DNA from: Adineta ricciae
Lineage: Eukaryota > Rotifera > Eurotatoria > Adinetida > Adinetidae
Reading direction: 5' to 3'
Assembly: GCA_905250025.1 (NCBI GenBank)
Contig: CAJNOJ010000084.1
Coordinates: 186,001-250,000, forward strand
DNA length: 64,000 nt
Positions 11,969-23,802 of this stretch are shown here, in pieces. Positions within the stretch are counted from its first letter, which is position 1. Each line of letters begins with the position of its first letter. Under the pieces are notes generated by a model, which ran no database searches, was not told the origin of the DNA, and was given only the letters and a program-made list of their open reading frames with translations. The translations under genes were made by a program, and so were the position numbers.

Positions 11969-14084
11969 TGCTAGCTTTATCTAGAAGATCGTCATTATAA
12001 CATTGATGCACTCTTTTTCTTTGAAATAATATATGTATCGAAAAAACTTCGAGAAAAGGAAAAAACAAAAACGAATGCACAACGAAGCGTGTTGTAAGAT
12101 GAGAAGATGCAAAATGTGTATGTGTGTGTGTGTGTGTAGAATGTAGATATTATTATGCGTGCATAGTGTATAGTAGTAGTTAAGAGAAGAGAATACCAAA
12201 GAGAAAGGGGAAGAGAAGGAGAGGACAGAACAGATCGAGTAAACGTCATGGCAAAGACAGCAGAAAAGAAATGGAACGAAAGGAAGAAGGGTAAAGAGCA
12301 ATAGTTTGTAACAGCGAAACTTCACGATGATTGTATGAATGGGCACTTTTCAGCCTTTCTCGCACAAGCGTAAGCGCTTTTTCACTCCACTTTTCTTTTT
12401 TACAGACTGCAAAAGGACAAAGAATCGAAAATTATGAAGATGACATTTAAGGCATCTTTTATCCATTTTTAACGTAAAACTTACTTTTAGTCTTTCCTGT
12501 CATTTTCTTAGAGATGCCGGTCAACGATCATCTTTCTTTCTCGTTTTTTTTTCCTACGTACTTCTAACCGGAAGAAATGAGTGTCATACTGCGTCATAGA
12601 TTACATATGCATACATTACTCAGAGCTCGTCTTTTGTTGCGTAAATTTCCAGTATATTCACTAGAGGTCGGTGGGTTTTTAAAGACAAAGTTCATTTTTT
12701 TCCTCGTTCTCTCGCTTTGTCGTTCTTTTTTCATTGATTGTGTATGTGTCAAAAGGAAAAGAAGAAAGAATATATGAAGTCATCGTGTTGTAATTACAAA
12801 TTTTCAATTTCTTTCTTTTTTTTGAATATCAACGAAAAAAAAGCCCGTTTTTAACAACATACCTGCGATTGATAATTGAACGAAATAGATAAAAACGAAT
12901 GAAAAAGAGCAAGAACGGAAATATACATACATAGTTGTATTTATGATATTGACTTTTATTCTTATTCTCTTCGTGAAAGGCCTTGACTTTACATGATGAA
13001 TGTGAATGAGAGGAGAAATAAAGAACGAGTCATATACGGATTTCGTTTCTGGCATCGGCTATGTGCGATTCGCAACTTGTAAATCTACGCGTCGATGAAA
13101 CGAATAAAAATGTTACATATTTATGATACTATCTTTCCCTATACACAGCGACGAACTTTGATGTTGTTGCTTTAACAGGAATGAAATGTATGCAATTCCC
13201 TTGTCATCGTCGTCTTGCCACATTTGATGTACAGCGACGTCTTATACGAAAAAAATGTACATGAATCACTCTGAGTCAAACTTATCGTTCGTTAGCAAAC
13301 ACATGCAATTGCAAGTCGATAATTGCACACTTAATGATAAGCACGCAAAGAGATTTTTCTTTTTTTTCGTGTCATTTCAATCATCGAAATCTGGTGCACT
13401 TTCAAGGGTTAAATCAAATATTCCTTCAATTGAAGTTTTATGTATGGCAACAGACGCATATGTGTACGATACGATTCGATTACAATTCATACGCAGCTAT
13501 ATATAATTCGCGTCAACTTGTCATTAAAGAATGCTTATGATTCAGCTCGAATATGAACAGTACCAAGGCTTTTTCCAACTTGACTCACAAAAGACTTTTT
13601 TCCCCCCGTTCGCCTTCTATGTTTTTATTAAATCAATACCGAGACAGACTATTTACGACCGTAACTTATCATTTTAATAGCTGTCATAATATAGCTATAC
13701 ATCTCGATATGGTAAAAAAAAAGTACAAATATGGAAGAAAAAAACACAACGTTTTCTACGTGTTCTCGAGCCGACTGATGAAAGAGGAAAAAAAACAACG
13801 AGCGAGATCTCGTCTGAGTCAATCGGATCTTCTAGCAATTGGCAAATAAATGTAATGCAGATGTTTTTCGAATGATGTCACACAGAACGATATTTGTTGA
13901 CATTTTTTGTGCTTTTCTCGATATCTGACGACATTTTCTTTTCAAAAAAATACGAACGAAATGAAGAAAACTTAATCAGTTTTGCTGAGAATGATCCACA
14001 TCTGTTTGGATTCTTGGCCTCTTGCTCCTATATCACAAGAGGCCATCGCACAAAATTTGCTAATCCGATTGATATGCAATAGTA
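11969..14084. other. divergent intergenic/promoter region
   Basis: About 2.1 kb between the divergently transcribed TIS11 and Methuselah-like genes. It holds a (GT)n microsatellite at about 12118-12137, poly-T runs and several ORFs of 60-120 codons (11981-12346 minus, 12577-12777 plus, 12804-13055 minus, 13255-13849 plus) with low-complexity or biased composition and no motif. I see no gene. Confidence 0.5.
12117..12137. repeat. (GT)n microsatellite
   Basis: About ten GT units in the 5' flank of the TIS11 gene. Confidence 0.9.
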
Positions 14085-16918
14085 ATGCTGATCGTATTGA
14101 TTTATCTGTTTCTCCTTTCAATTGAGCTTGCATTATCTAATCAAAATTTTCCACTCGCTGTCAGAGATGATCAGACAGTTTCGAAAGTCAAACAAACTCG
14201 AAATCGTCCTAGTGTACCGCAATCGTTAACATTGCTGATGAATTTTAAAGATGATGGAACGACATCATTTCAAATCATGCAAGGTTGGTTGTTGATCAAT
14301 CGTTATTGCTTACTTATTTCTATTCCGTAGGTACGCAGATCGTTTATTTGGATAATGGATTTTGCCAATACGGGCAACTGTTCGATCCGTCGACAGGTTA
14401 TTGTCGAGATATTTATTGTCAAGAATTGAATTATAAATTCAACGGAACAACTTGTATACCCGATGAACATAAAAATTCATCACATGTGCCGAAACGAATG
14501 AGCGACATCGACTTATCCTTGACACTGAATATTTTCCCAAGTAGTCATTACCAACGGGGGAATTTTTCTAAACGTTTAAATAGTCAAATGAATGATATTT
14601 GCACGAGCCATTGGAAACAAATGTTTCATAATGCTTTACGCAGTAAGTGTCGAACATTTTCTTGCTTTTGAGAGAAAACTGCGAACGATTTAGGTTATCT
14701 CGATATTGACTATGAACGTATTACGAAAATCAAATGCCATTTGCAAGAAGATGCTATGGAATCGGCAGAGAAAACAACTATAAAACCAAAGGGAAAAGCT
14801 TCAGCGCTAACAACTCCGTCAAGTAACACTTTATATGAAACAATTGAACATGTTTTGAGACAAAACCAATCTATTTCTGCCGACTTCTTTTTTTCCATCA
14901 TCGATAGAGACCATGGTTCAAACGATACATTAACAAGTTTACATGTCGTCACTCTTCTTTTACTTGCGTCAGAATTTCATGCTATTATTGATCTATGCCA
15001 AGATTACGCGATTAAAGTGGAAACACTATCAATTGTCTCGGATAAGAATAGGACTCGAGATGAATTTTGTAGCGATCCTGACGTCATGTATCCAACCAAA
15101 AATGGAATTATACGTCGACGTATCCGACCTGACGGCGAGCTTGACTATGTTGTTGAAATACCCGAATTAGAAACGACATACGAAAGTGGAGACTATACGT
15201 ATCTATTTATGGTTTCAACTTTAACACAACCGCAAACATCAATGCAGGAAACGGTAATTTGCTACTAAGAAGAATGTCGATATAAAAGTTTTTCGTTTAG
15301 CAAGAGACCGCTGGTCAGTCTTCGTCAACAAATTCGACTTCGGCAATGAAATTAGTTTCCGTTTGTAATCGTCAACCGCGCATCGTTGGTCGTTGTCCTG
15401 ACAGTCTCGTGATGCGTCTCGCCTTATGTGAAATAGTTCAATATACAAATTTCTCCATTCGTGTCAAACGCACAGGTCGCCTTTATACAAACCGTGAATA
15501 TCGTTACGATGAATATCGACCCGATTTGTATGTTGTCGTTTGTAAACACCAAGCACAAAACGGAACAACGACGAGTAAAAAACTTGGCTTCTTTGATAAA
15601 GCTCCTGGAATACTTTCATCTGTGGCGACATTCCTTTCCATATGTGCATTAGCCATCACTCTATTTACATTCATTCTCTTCTCTTCGCTACGTAATTTGC
15701 CGGGATGTAATACCATGAATTTAATTATCGCACTGATGGTTGCTGAAGCGTTGTTTTTGTGCCAAAGTCTGATGATTGTGACGAAGCCAAGTGTTTGTCT
15801 GTTGTTTGCATTAGGCATACATTTCTTCTATCTAGCGAGTTTCTTTTGGATGAATGTCATGGCTTACGATCTATGGAAAACGTTCCACAAAGGCTTTTCG
15901 CTTTATGTCTATGAAATTCATGAACGTTTGCCATTCTATGCTCTATACGCATGGGGTATGCCAGTGATTATTGTTGTTATTGGCATTGTATTAGATGCAG
16001 CAAATGCTAAATTAAAACCGTGCTATGGACGATTCTTTCGTGGGTGTTACGATGTATGCTTTAGGACAAAGAATGACACACCATTGCAAGGTAAATGATA
16101 CAGAACTCGAACCCATGACGAATAGAGATGGATGGATCGGTTTTTAGGTTGCTGGATTGAATCAGCCTTGATGCGTTTGATCTTATTTGGATGCCCAGTG
16201 GCTATTATTCTTCTGATTAATTTCGTGTTCTATACCTTGACTGTTCGAAGCATCCGTCGCGGTTTAAAGAAAGGTTCGAAGCGTGTTTTTTGTTTTTGAA
16301 AACAAAACAAGCTTTTCGGTTGATGATTTAGTTCGTGTTCAAGTCGAACGCAAATTTCAACGTAAAAAACAAGTTGTACCTGGTGAACATGATGTAAAAA
16401 TTTACATGCGAATGGCTGTCCTAGCTGGCTTTGGTTGGACTATTGGTTTCATTCTATTCATTCTACCCGATGGGCCGGAAGATTTCGAACGATATTTGGC
16501 AGCTGTCTTCAAATATCTCTTTATTCTTCTTAATGCCACACCAGGCCTATTCATCTTTGGGGTCTATGTATGCAACCGTCGTGTCTTCTTGTTGTATGGT
16601 CAGTTAGTACGACGGATTTGCGAATTTACTCGATTAAGATTTACTCGATTTGAAAAATATCTGTTGAGTCGCAGTCAAAGTTGGTACAGTAAAACTAAAG
16701 TCAAATTACAAACGCTTAACGCTAGTGAGTATAAGGAAAAACAAGAAGAAGTATTCATGTCTACATTGCCAACTAACTCAAATGGCACACCAGTGAAATT
16801 AATCAAGAAAACTGTCTTAACACAATTACTGTCAGAGCAGCAGAAACAATCAGCCGACAAAATGAGCACAATTTATCAGGCAACAAATTCGACATCCCTC
16901 ACAAGTTCACAAGAGTAA
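14085..16918 (+). CDS. Methuselah-like family-B G-protein-coupled receptor
   Basis: Cell-surface seven-TM receptor. Six exons, introns at 14283-14330, 14642-14692, 15253-15300, 16092-16147 and 16274-16331. A signal peptide (MLIVLIYLFLLSIELALS) precedes a Cys-bearing ectodomain with N-glycosylation sites (KFNGTTC, HKNSSH). Seven hydrophobic segments follow, starting LSSVATFLSICALAITLFTF and ending YLFILLNATPGLFIFGVYVC. Family-B traits include LRNLPGCNTMNLIIALM after TM1 and the Trp/Pro pattern of TM4. The motif AGFGWTIGFILFIL in TM6 is typical of Methuselah/secretin-like receptors. The cytoplasmic tail is about 130 residues. The last intron uses the acceptor at 16330-16331; the earlier CAAG would break frame. 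The ligand is unknown. Confidence 0.85.
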
Positions 16919-17135
16919 ACTCTACAGGCGTTCTATTTTTGTCAAATATGTACACATGAATAAATCGATCATCAAGCTAATATATCGTCCATGCTCGTGC
17001 AAATGATGAATTATGAATTATAACAACATGATCCTTAGAGATAATCCAATGCTGTTACCGTATCATTTGAACTAATATTATACCTATTCGTTCTGTTTTC
17101 ATGTGAATTTTATTCATTGATATTGAAGATATTAG

Positions 17136-18298
17136 CTACGGTTTTATAGAAACTTTGCATTGTTCGACTGTGTACGCAACTGACCGGTGCTCTTTTAAGC
17201 AGAACTTGCTTGGAACAGATTGTTTTGTTGTTTGAAGCATTTCAAGGAGAGCTTTCCGTAAGGTTTGACAGCTGAGAAAACAAGCGTATCCAGTAATGGC
17301 ATTGTTCATCATTTCTAAGCCTAAGAGATAATAGTATTATTAGAAAGACAAAGATTCAAGCTCATACCTTGAAGTATATGTGTAATGAAGGATATAATCG
17401 AGTCATTAACATATTTCGAGTCCATGCAAAGATTCCATAGGATGATAAATGAACGTGGAACAACAAAAACTGAGAAAATTGTTAGGAAGAAGAGGATCCA
17501 AATGGATTCAACTATCTTTCGACTAGCAATCAATGGTAAATGCCGTAACTTGTAAAAGAGAATCGTATTACATACCAACAATGCTGTTACCGGTAAAACA
17601 TCATCAATTAAAATGTAACTTATAATCATTAGTAACACGGGATTATAAACGTGTGGACCATAGTAAAAGTGTGGATTAGGTACATTTATTAAGAATAATC
17701 GAACAGGATCGATGTATGATTTGATGTAACGACTCGGTATGAAATTCACATGTTGACTGATGAGAGCACAGATGAGTAAGAGCAAAATTAAAAATATTAG
17801 TCGCCGTTGCTTCAAGCGTTGATCAATCGTCATTTTCTTTGAATGAACATTGTACCGATTTACTGACCAGTATTTGACAGTTATCAATCGTTCAATAGCG
17901 AGGATAACTTTCAACCAATTGGTCACGATTTTCCCATAACGATAGAATACAATATATACAGTTGAAATGACTGTGTTTATTGGAATGATATCTGCTTGTA
18001 GAAGATAATAAATTATAACCGAAAATAGACGAACAATGTCAAATACAGCGATGAGAATAAGAAGTAAACCGTATGGAAAACGACAAAATGATGAATGATA
18101 AATGGCCAAAAGGAGTGCTGTATTACCAGCAGTACCAAGTACAATGCAAACAATACTGATAACTTCACCAAGATGGAAACCGATGAGAATCGTTTCAGTT
18201 GGTCTCAAAATACTCGCTGCACTTGTTGTGTTTACAACCGTCTGATTAGCATCATATACCAGTGACGATACGTTCGATACACTCTCATACGAAGTCAT
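17136..18298 (-). CDS. rhodopsin-family (class A) peptide-type GPCR
   Basis: Two exons (18298-17368 and 17320-17136) encode 371 residues. The extracellular N-terminus carries several N-x-S/T sites (SNVSS, ANQTV, VNTTS). Seven TM segments are visible, beginning VISIVCIVLGTAGNTALLLA with the TM1 GN pair. The DRY position reads AIERLITVKYW, so the variant is E-R-L. TM6 is IWILFFLTIFSVFVVP. Exon 2 supplies the end of TM7 and helix 8 (MNNAITGYACFLSCQTLRKAL), where the usual NPxxY is replaced by NAITGY. This pattern resembles the large invertebrate FMRFamide/neuropeptide-like receptor group. The ligand cannot be predicted. The gene is convergent with the Methuselah-like gene. Confidence 0.85.
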
Positions 18299-18833
18299 TC
18301 TATGCGCTAGAAAATTACTAATATAAGTGAAATCTAATTGCTCGGTTATTTGTGAAATTCTTTTTTTTTTAATGAAAACGGAGCCGACTTTTGCTCATAA
18401 TAAAATAATAATAAAAAAAACATGGATTCAAAGTCGAAGATCGTATTTTCCCGCCGGTAATTAGAAAATGAAGGTGGGATTATCATACCATGGACAAAAG
18501 AACGTTATACTTCGCTGCTATTAGCTTATTCAATACAAGAAAATTAATTACCAGTCAACTGATCCTGGAAAAAGAAACTTTGCTTTCCACGAACGCACTT
18601 TAACGATCTATTAGAGCATTGGATTTAATGATATGTCTGTCTTATATAGTTACAAAACAAAGGGACAGATAATATCGTTGCAGACCATGATTTACCTTAC
18701 AATTCTTAAATCTCTAAAGTTAATAATGTCGAATGGTGAACAGTGAAATCCTTCAAGCTAGGCTCGTTTTCATTTATTCACCAACATAATGAGGTTCGCA
18801 TTTATGTTGGGAAGGCATAACCGGATATTCAAC
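18299..18833. other. spacer upstream of GPCR and 5S rRNA
   Basis: About 535 bp, AT-rich, no ORF. It contains the GPCR promoter and the 5' flank of the 5S gene. Confidence 0.4.
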
Positions 18834-18952
18834 GCTTACGGCCATACCACGTTGAATACACCAGTTCTCGTCCGATCACTGAAGTTAAGCAACGTCGGGC
18901 TCGGTTAGTACTTGGATGGGTGACCGCCTGGGAATACCGAGTGTCGTAAGCT
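18834..18952 (+). rRNA. rrn5: 5S ribosomal RNA
   Basis: About 119-120 nt. The 5' end GCTTACGGCCATACCACG pairs with the 3' end GTCGTAAGC to close helix I. The internal RNA polymerase III promoter is intact: box A region AGTTAAGCAACGTCGGGC and box C region GGATGGGTGACCGCCTGG, followed by GAATACCGAG. A T-run (18952-18956) right after the gene serves as the Pol III terminator. It is a single copy flanked by protein genes, not part of a visible array. Confidence 0.97.
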
Positions 18953-18956
18953 TTTT
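18952..18956 (+). terminator. RNA polymerase III terminator of the 5S gene
   Basis: Run of five T immediately after the 5S 3' stem, the usual Pol III stop signal. Confidence 0.8.
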
Positions 18957-19015
18957 GTTCTTTACTTGAATCGAATTCAAGGAAGCATACAAGATAGCTG
19001 TCAAGAACATTTATT

Positions 19016-19849
19016 TTAGTTATCTGAATCAATTTTCATGTCATTAGCAAAATTTTCTGTAGATAATTGTTTAACCACATTCAATTTAACCAAATTTTGA
19101 CGTTCCGTATTCGCATCATATTCCTGTTTATCTCGTTTCCAACATTCGTAGTAAAGATAAGCATCCAGCAAATAGATAAGATCACCAAAGATTTGTAATA
19201 TAACTACACCATTTGGATAGGTAACATTGAAATCAACATAAAAACGATAAGCTAACGACGTTGAACACAAGTAGATGACATTACCAATGAAGTACAATAG
19301 ATGAGCCCACATGCATACGTCCTAAAACGAAGATGGATTTGTTTACGTCCATTTGGTCATTTTGTATTTACGCACCTGAGCTACACAGCCACGTTTCGGA
19401 TTTGATGTACCTTGTCTGCGCAATGCCATACGCCATCCGAGAAATATTAAACTTGATTCAGTGAGAAATGCTAATATTGCGAAAAAGTTCAACAATAATA
19501 TTGTTTTCATATACTTAACTTGATGAAAAGCCAATGTTGCACCGAGTAGGTAAAGATAACAACCTACATTTTGAAACATACAGGCGATTAATTCAGCACG
19601 ATAATGTATCGGTTCATTTTCATCTTCACGTAGTTTCACCGCGTATACATACCAATCGATCGCGTATAGAATAGCACTCAGAGCAAATAAAATAGCAAGG
19701 AAAACATAGATGAAAATCGAAAGATCATTCTGAAATCCAGCGAACAGATAATTCGCTGAATCTATTGTTAAATATCCAAACATTCCAAGAATGTAGATAA
19801 CATTAGCCCAATAGTTCCAGTACAGAGGTGAGACAACTGTTGGTGGCAT
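19016..19849 (-). CDS. six-TM membrane protein built of three helix-pair repeats
   Basis: Two exons (19849-19376 and 19321-19016) encode 259 residues. Six hydrophobic helices are visible in three pairs, each pair following the same pattern. First helices: WANVIYILGMFGYL, FQNVGCYLYLLGATL, LLYFIGNVIYLCSTS. Second helices: LFALSAILYAIDWYVY, ILAFLTESSLIFLGW, IFGDLIYLLDAYLYYECW. Each second helix carries an acidic residue and ends in Trp. The layout looks like tandem two-helix domains of the YrhK kind, but I cannot confirm this. The C-terminus is hydrophilic (KLNVVKQLSTENFANDMK). No function is proposed. A 316-bp spacer with no gene separates it from GCDH upstream. Confidence 0.75.
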
Positions 19850-20165
19850 TATTATTAATCAATATACAAGATGTTAATTTATCGAATCGAAACTGCGATA
19901 CTTTCTTCGATAGAACTATAAATGGGACTATCGAACTCTCATTTTGCTTTTTTAGTTCTTTCGACGCAATCGAAACTCGATTACAACAGCTTGAGGTGTG
20001 TTTCATAGATCATTAGATATTTGAATACTATTAAAACGGATCGATTGTCGTATCGCAAAAATAAAATATTTACTTGAAAAAGAAAAAAAAATAGGAGAAA
20101 AACAATCCTCAAAAAACGAAACCTTTCAATCATCCGTGATTTTGTTGCAGACGCGCACACATTAT

Positions 20166-21888
20166 TCAGATTGCTGTCTTTGCTGTTGGGGAGGTGAATG
20201 CTTGTAAGCCGGTTATAGCGCGACCGAGGATCAAGGCGTGAATGTCGTGTGTGCCTTCATAAGTGTTCACTGCTTCTAAATTCATCACATGTCGAATAAT
20301 ATGATACTCATCTGAGATTCCATTTCCGCCAAGAACGTCTCGGCATTGACGAGCAATGTCAAGTGCTTTACCACAAGAATTTCGTTTGATTAACGAGATC
20401 ATTTCAGGCGCTGCTCTAGAAGAGAATAATCAACAAAATAGTGTTTCAATTTGAATGTGATGTGTGCAGATACCGATTTTCATCTTTCAAACGACCTACA
20501 CGTAAACAGGCTTGAAGACCAATCGAAATCTCGGTTAATGCATCAGCGAATTTCTTTTGGATCAGTTGAGTTTGTGCCAATGGTCGACCGAATTGTTTCC
20601 TATTAGACATGTCGCTGATTTTGAAGTCTGCGTTTGACAATATTTTCTTACCGTTCAATGGTATATTGTCGCGCAGCATGTAAACAGAATTCAGCAGCAC
20701 CTAATGCACCCCAGCCAATACCATATCGAGCGTTATTTAAACAGCCGAACGGACCCTAATGAAAAAAGAATCAATGAAATAACGAGCTCGTTCTTTTTTT
20801 ATTAACTCTTATTCTTACTTTCAAACCTTGAACTTTGGGCAATAGATTCGCTTTTGGCACGTGAACATCATCCATAGCAATCTGGCCAGTAATCGAAGCA
20901 CGTAGCGAAAATTTGCCTTCAATTTTCGGTGTACTGAATCCTTTCATTGATCTTTCCAAAATGAATCCACGAATTTCGTTGTCGTCACATTTAGCCCAGA
21001 CAACAGCAACATCAGCAATAGGGGAATTTGTAATCCTGAAAACGTTATTTTCATATATATCTGTTGAAAAAAACTGGAACAAACCAAGATTTTGTGCCAT
21101 TTAAGATGTAAACTTGTTGCTTCTCATCCCATTTTGCTCGAGTTTGCATTGAACCGGGATCTGAACCATGATTTGGTTCCGTCAACCCAAAACAACCGAT
21201 CAATTCGCCTGTGGCTAGTTTAGGTAAATATTTTTCTTTTTGTTCCTCTGATCCATATTCATTAATTGGGAACATAACAAGTGACGATTGGACACTAAAT
21301 GCCGAACGATAACCACTATCAACGCTAAAACATCAACACACGAAGTTATCTTTCCATAAATATCTCATCTTGCTTTTACCGCTCAACTTCTCGAGCTAAT
21401 AAGCCATATCCAACGTATGAAATACCAGCACACCCATAGCCTAAATTACCATCGAGTAAAGAATCTTTTGAAAGGAGAGCAGAAAATGATTACCGTGAAT
21501 CGTAGGACCGAGAACACCGATTTCCCCTAGTTCGCGCATGATTTCCGGATGAAAAACTATAGTATTCGTATTTAGACAACAGATATTCGACTGGGAAAAT
21601 GTTCCATACTTTCTTTTCGGTTGGCTTCAATAATTCTTGGCATTAATTTTTCTTGGCAATAACTGCGAAATTGATCACGTACCAATCGTTCATCGTCAGT
21701 TAGTTGAGATTCCAGATCAAGCGCATCTTCGTAGTTAAATCGAGCTTCTACAATCACGCACAAATAATGACTGGAAAAATCACACAACATTTCTTACTTG
21801 TCGATGCATTCTGTAATTGAACGGTAAACGATGGTTTTAAACACTGACGAATGATAGAAACTGTTCGACTACTAATATTATTGAGCAT
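20166..21888 (-). CDS. GCDH: glutaryl-CoA dehydrogenase, mitochondrial
   Basis: FAD enzyme of lysine/tryptophan breakdown that oxidises and decarboxylates glutaryl-CoA to crotonyl-CoA in the mitochondrial matrix. ATG at 21888 starts a presequence-like stretch ([18 protein letters not shown]). Acyl-CoA dehydrogenase N, middle and C domains follow: [100 protein letters not shown]. The catalytic Glu is in [20 protein letters not shown], the form typical of GCDH (other acyl-CoA dehydrogenases differ here). About eight short introns. TMEM234 lies 104 bp upstream on the same strand, and a TTCTTTCAG acceptor sits 6 nt before this ATG, so it may be the second gene of an operon. Confidence 0.95.
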
Positions 21889-21992
21889 CGTGATCTGAAA
21901 GAATGTTCTATTATTCGAGTCGTCGAAACAAAAGTCGCTTAAGAAGTGTTATATTTATGTACACTTATTTGTATCACAGATAAAAAGAAACT

Positions 21993-22520
21993 CTAATGAG
22001 GCTTGGAAATGACGCATAGAGCTACTCCGCTGGTCACACATAACATGCCGAGAAGAAATCCTAAATCAAAACAGAATATTCCACATGATCTGAACATTCA
22101 AATGTTTGTTTACGAGAATTCAATAGTTGTGGACGTGAGATAACATCACATAGATAGGTAATCAGAAGTGTTAACGCATTCGTCACAGGTACAGCAGTTG
22201 AAAAATCTAATTGAAAATCTGTACTCAATTCAATGATTCCGATCAAATTTTTTATACCGGTTTTTGCCAGACTGTAATAATAGAGTACCGAACCAAATTG
22301 ATTGAATAGAAATGGAATCCAATACTAAAGGAAATATGTTTATTTTAATCAAGAAAATCCACGAATGTACTTGCGCATTTGTAAAAAAATACCAGATTTC
22401 AGCAGTGAATTGTTTTAATCGATTATCGTACTGGATTCGTTGCAAACCTGTCGAACCTTGTTTCAAAAACCAATTCGTTATACCCCATATAAAAGCAGTA
22501 GCGATACAAAGTACAAACAT
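21993..22520 (-). CDS. TMEM234: TMEM234/UPF0546 family membrane protein
   Basis: Small four-helix membrane protein distantly related to drug/metabolite transporters (EamA/DMT-like); no transport activity is established for the family. Exon 1 (22520-22371) reads MFVLCIATAFIWGITNWFLK. Exon 2 starts at 22324 with YWIPFLFNQFGSVLYYYSLA; the donor GTACAT at 22370 keeps frame, while the nearer GTATTT does not. Exon 3 has DFSTAVPVTNALTLLITYL, and the last exon GFLLGMLCVTSGVALCVISK. These match the family signatures around the PFLxNQxGS and AVPxxNxLxxxxT motifs. GCDH follows 104 bp downstream on the same strand. Confidence 0.9.
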
Positions 22521-23802
22521 GGCTTTGGCACGAAAATTAAACTAATTTACGTAACCGTACGGCTGCAGAAGGAATAGAACATATGTACATGTACACACCC
22601 ATCTGTTGTTGACTCATTTCGAAGCGCCATCTGGCGAATAAATCTGATTAAATTCGATCATCTCGGTTAATTTTTTGTAGATTAGACATGAAATTTTTAC
22701 CTCAAACAAAAATATATTTGTAAAAGATGAGGTCAGTCAAAAACTGAATATCTCAATGAAAACGACACGACGAATCATTTGCTGAGGTACATTTCATTGC
22801 ATTACCTACTTACGTATTTCAGTCTGAATCTGAAAGTTTGATCAGCAAAGATCATCGGATAGCATTTGTCAAAATTTAAACAATGAACTTCTAAAATATC
22901 GACGCAAAAAAGAACTTGTGCTATAAAACTTCATGTTTATTTTTATTTTCACATCATTTTATGAATCATCGCCGACAGTAACTGATTATGTAATTAAAAA
23001 CACAGAACGGAAACGTTGACATGCCCTCAGTCGACGGGAATGTCTGATATATTTTTGTTCGGCATTAAACAGAACAACGCCTGAGAATTAACACCCTCTC
23101 TCGTAGAGTTTTTAAAGGATCGCTATGGTAAAAACTGTTTGTCAACTATGTAGATCATTTATATATTCTCATAGCCAAGTTATTATTACGTGAAGTTCTG
23201 CTCAGACTGTCGCCTTTCTTCTGCTGAAGTATAAAGCATGAAAAAAATGATCGAATGAAAAGGAACGAAAAAAGAAAAGAAAATGTGACCTTGTTTATGC
23301 ATTTTTTACCAATGTGGCAAGCAAGAAAACGTGTCCAACATTCTTTTTACTGAATATAAAACAACGAGTCACAAGGAATTGTTTTTGATTATGCCAAATA
23401 GCCAATCTCCATGTTAATTAGAAGAAATAATTCGAACCTGAATGAACCGTAAGTTGATTTTCTTCCTAGATAGTCGCATTTTGTATACTTTCTTCTGTAT
23501 TGATATATCTACCTACAGAGACCATTCTTATCAACAGAAAAATCTGACGCGCATGCATTCATATCGAGCAAACTCGTTTCTTACAGTAATACATGCACTG
23601 ATTATTATTCCATATGAATATGTGGTAATGTTGCTTGTTTTCATGTTTAACATCGAATTAATTTATCGAGTTTATAGAGACGGATAACAACTCGGATAAT
23701 CGTGGGATTCAGTGATCACAATCGGTCGAAATCTTCGAAAAATAAATGTATAGAAGACAACCGATTCGTAGCAGACTCATGATTTCTCTTCCGTCTGCAT
23801 AG
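22521..23802. other. divergent intergenic region
   Basis: About 1.3 kb between TMEM234 (minus) and the phosphate carrier (plus). AT-rich with no convincing ORF. A tiny first exon of the carrier may lie at 23442 (ATG AAC C before GTAAGT), which would be in phase with the exon at 23803. Confidence 0.4.

Noticed and set aside
12577-13849. Several plus-strand ORFs of 60-98 codons upstream of the Methuselah-like gene
   Set aside because: Biased composition, no motifs, no splice continuity with the next gene.
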